Shown in pieces: positions 61,807 through 64,000 of a stretch of 64,000 nt of DNA. The notes beneath the pieces were generated by a model. The model had not been told where the DNA came from, ran no database searches, and saw only the letters and a program-made list of their open reading frames with translations. How positions within the stretch are numbered: the first letter of the stretch is position 1; the number at the start of each line of letters is the position of its first letter. Origin of the DNA: Bacteroidales bacterium (GTDB taxonomy: Bacteria; Bacteroidota; Bacteroidia; Bacteroidales; Bacteroidaceae); the NCBI GenBank assembly GCA_015654535.1, contig JAATGU010000132.1, forward strand, positions 1 through 64,000, written 5' to 3'. The translations under genes and the position numbers were made by a program.

Positions 61807-64000
61807 ATGAAGAATCTTTTCTTTCTATTTTTATTCTGGATAGCTTATCTGAGCAGTTATGCGCAGCAAAAGTGCTCTTTTACGCATTATTCTTCTGAGG
61901 ACGGACTTTCACAAAACACAGTAATGAGTATGTTGCAAGATCATAAAGGAATTATGTGGTTTGCAACATGGGACGGAATAAATAAATTTGATGGATACAC
62001 ATTTAAAACATTCAAGGCTCGTCAGGGAGATTTGATAAGCTTGACAAATAACCGGGTGGATCGGATGGTAGAAGATGCTTATGGATATATCTGGGTGTTG
62101 ACGTATGACAACAAGGCTCATCGGTTTAATCCTCAAGCAGAAACTTTTATTCAGGTCCCTTCTTCTGGTGAAGGGACTTTGGCCAATATTCTCTCTATCG
62201 AAGTGATGAAGGACGGAAGTGTATGGCTGTTAACTGAAAATGATGGAGCTATTCGGGCAACAATGGATAAAGGTACTCACAAACTTAAAACGGACATCTA
62301 TTCCCTGAAAGCCGGACTTTTTCCCGCTCAAAAGGTCTATAAAGTTTATCAGGACGCTTCGGGCAATGAATGGATGCTTACTGACAACGGGCTAGCGGTA
62401 ATTAAACCCGGACAAAGAGTGCCTGTCTCTTATTTTGTGGAAACAAAAGAGAATCGACCTCGATTGAATCAATCTTTCTATTCTTTGCAGGAGACTCCAA
62501 CGGAAATACTTTTTGGCTCGGATAAAGGTAGGGTGTGGAGACAGCAGAAAAAAGGAGGCCGCTTTCAATTGTTGGAACTTCCCACCAAATCTAGCATAAT
62601 CTCAGTAAATTCAGTTTCTCCAGATGAAATGGTTTTTTCTACTGCTGATGACGGTTTTTTTACTTATCGTTTGAGCATGAAAGAAATTATGCATTATAGT
62701 ACCACTACTTGCGCTAATCTTCCTTCAAATAAAATAGTGTCGGCATATATAGATCGATGTAAAGAAGTGTGGTTTGAATTGGCTGGCGCAGGAGGTGTTA
62801 CTCACTTTAATCCACATACCAATCAGGTAAAGCATGAAATAGTATCTGCCGAACAAGGGAACGCCTCTCGGTCACAACCTTCTTTCCACATTCATGAAGA
62901 TATTAATGGTTATCTTTGGGTGCATCCTTATGGTGGAGGATTTTCTTATTTTGATAGGAAACAGAACAAGATTATTCCTTTTTATAATAAACCTGGCTCG
63001 CCTGATTGGCGTTTTTCTAATAAACTCCATTCGACCATGTCCGATCGTCAAGGAAATCTTTGGATGAGCACTCATTCCAAAGGTCTGGAGAAAATTACTT
63101 TTTTAGATAGCCAGTTTCATTTAAACACTCCCTATCCTCACGATTACGAATCATTAAGTAATGAAACGCGTGCTCTTTTTGAGGACAAAAGTAGAAATAT
63201 ATGGATTGCATTTAAAGATGGAACAATACGTATATACGACCCTAATAGGAATTACATGGGTTACCTTACCGCATCTGGAAATATCTCTTTAAATGGAGCT
63301 AAAGTAGAAGGCGTAGCCTATTCTATTACACAAGATAAAAAAGGAATTATCTGGATTGGAATGAAGGGAGGGGGGTTGATTCGTGCCGAAAAGTCAGGAA
63401 GTCGATACCGCTTGACCCGTTTTAAATATAATGAAGATGATATTTATAGTCTAAGTGACGATAATATTTACTGTGTCTTTGAAGATGTGAGAGGGAGGAT
63501 TTGGATCGCTACTTTTGGAGGGGGCATTAATTACATTGATCGAGATAAGAATGGACGTTATATTTTCATTAATCATCGGAATAACCTGAAAGGTTATCCT
63601 ATAGACCGTTGTTATCGTGCCCGTCATATCACAGCCGATAATAAGGGAAATATATGGGTTGGAACAACTTCCGGCGCACTCTCTTTCAAGGAAAATTTTG
63701 CAAATCCGGAGGAAATCCAATTTAATCATTATTCCCGTGTACCTAGTGATATACATAGTTTAAGTAATAATGATGTGCACTGGATTCATGCCACTAAAAA
63801 GGGCGAACTTTATTTGTCTACTTTCGGCGGAGGACTGAATAAGTTGATTTCAACTATAGGAAAAGATAAGGCTATATTTAAATGTTATACTGTGAAAGAC
63901 GGAGCTCCATCGGATGTATTACTATCTATGCAGGAAGATACGAAAGGAAGTTTGTGGATTAGTACTGAAAATGGTTTAAGTAAATTTATTCCTTCGCAGC
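61807..64000 (+). CDS. Hybrid two-component system regulator, sensor part (partial)
   Basis: Open from ATG 61807 to the right edge with no stop (731 codons visible). The signal peptide (MKNLFFLFLFWIAYLSSYA) is followed by FTHYSSEDGLSQNTVMSMLQDHKGIMWFATWDGINKFDG, of which SSEDGLSQNTV and GIMWFATWDGINKF are the first beta-propeller repeat; many more follow (GYIWVLTYD, GIIWIGMKGGG, GRIWIATFGGG, GNIWVGTTSG, GSLWISTENG). This is the double-propeller periplasmic sensor of Bacteroides hybrid regulators. The remaining propeller, Y_Y_Y, kinase, receiver and AraC domains should lie beyond the window. It is the expected regulator of the pectin locus, sensing an oligogalacturonide. Confidence 0.93.
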   Translation, partial: MKNLFFLFLFWIAYLSSYAQQKCSFTHYSSEDGLSQNTVMSMLQDHKGIMWFATWDGINKFDGYTFKTFKARQGDLISLTNNRVDRMVEDAYGYIWVLTYDNKAHRFNPQAETFIQVPSSGEGTLANILSIEVMKDGSVWLLTENDGAIRATMDKGTHKLKTDIYSLKAGLFPAQKVYKVYQDASGNEWMLTDNGLAVIKPGQRVPVSYFVETKENRPRLNQSFYSLQETPTEILFGSDKGRVWRQQKKGGRFQLLELPTKSSIISVNSVSPDEMVFSTADDGFFTYRLSMKEIMHYSTTTCANLPSNKIVSAYIDRCKEVWFELAGAGGVTHFNPHTNQVKHEIVSAEQGNASRSQPSFHIHEDINGYLWVHPYGGGFSYFDRKQNKIIPFYNKPGSPDWRFSNKLHSTMSDRQGNLWMSTHSKGLEKITFLDSQFHLNTPYPHDYESLSNETRALFEDKSRNIWIAFKDGTIRIYDPNRNYMGYLTASGNISLNGAKVEGVAYSITQDKKGIIWIGMKGGGLIRAEKSGSRYRLTRFKYNEDDIYSLSDDNIYCVFEDVRGRIWIATFGGGINYIDRDKNGRYIFINHRNNLKGYPIDRCYRARHITADNKGNIWVGTTSGALSFKENFANPEEIQFNHYSRVPSDIHSLSNNDVHWIHATKKGELYLSTFGGGLNKLISTIGKDKAIFKCYTVKDGAPSDVLLSMQEDTKGSLWISTENGLSKFIPSQ

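Overview
The window is AT-rich chromosomal DNA of a Bacteroidales bacterium, most likely Bacteroidaceae. The evidence is several SusC/SusD pairs, a hybrid two-component regulator beside a carbohydrate locus, Porin_10 and DUF4421 outer-membrane proteins, a PPi-dependent phosphofructokinase, and the Bacteroidetes promoter -7 element (TAnnTTTG) ahead of many genes. I saw no rRNA, tRNA or CRISPR array. The species cannot be fixed from the sequence alone.

Layout. 1-5,800: the tail of an unidentified gene, a YgiQ-type radical SAM gene, then a decayed mobile-element scar. The scar holds a MobV relaxase remnant, a DJ-1/PfpI gene and about 900 bp of broken sequence, and abuts an AraC-type membrane regulator that lacks its DNA-binding half. 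5,800-32,400 is mostly housekeeping and envelope: a golvesin-domain amidase, a NagB-LmbE fusion, a nitrilase/PlsC/small-protein operon, PPi-PFK, a membrane-anchored GH25 lysozyme, PrmA, two secreted or outer-membrane proteins, TetR, guanine deaminase, and a Porin_10 plus solute-binding-protein pair.

27,540-41,202 is an alpha-glucan utilization locus. On the minus strand are a LacI regulator, an MFS sugar transporter and a GH65 phosphorylase. On the plus strand are SusC, SusD, a SusE/F-like lipoprotein and a large GH13 amylase. A LacI-type operator lies in the divergent promoter region, and a strong terminator hairpin separates the binding proteins from the amylase.

41,343-47,393 is a compact four-gene unit: TonB-dependent receptor, AmpG/RhtX-like permease, HemN and HemG/HemY. 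It reads as an uptake-and-conversion route for a late haem precursor and is the most interesting system here. 47,400-52,300 holds a repeat-rich intergenic region, a small GNAT protein, a CDF metal exporter, an alpha/beta-hydrolase-like protein, an NlpE-like lipoprotein and a CNNM/CorC protein.

52,448 to the right edge is the start of a pectin (homogalacturonan) utilization locus: GH105, a CE8 pectinesterase, SusC/SusD, a CE12-CE8 fusion esterase, and the N-terminal sensor of a hybrid two-component regulator cut by the window end. Three related palindromes built on TGTACAAAA lie at distant intergenic sites, and two intergenic copies of a second inverted repeat (CCACAGAT) are also present.
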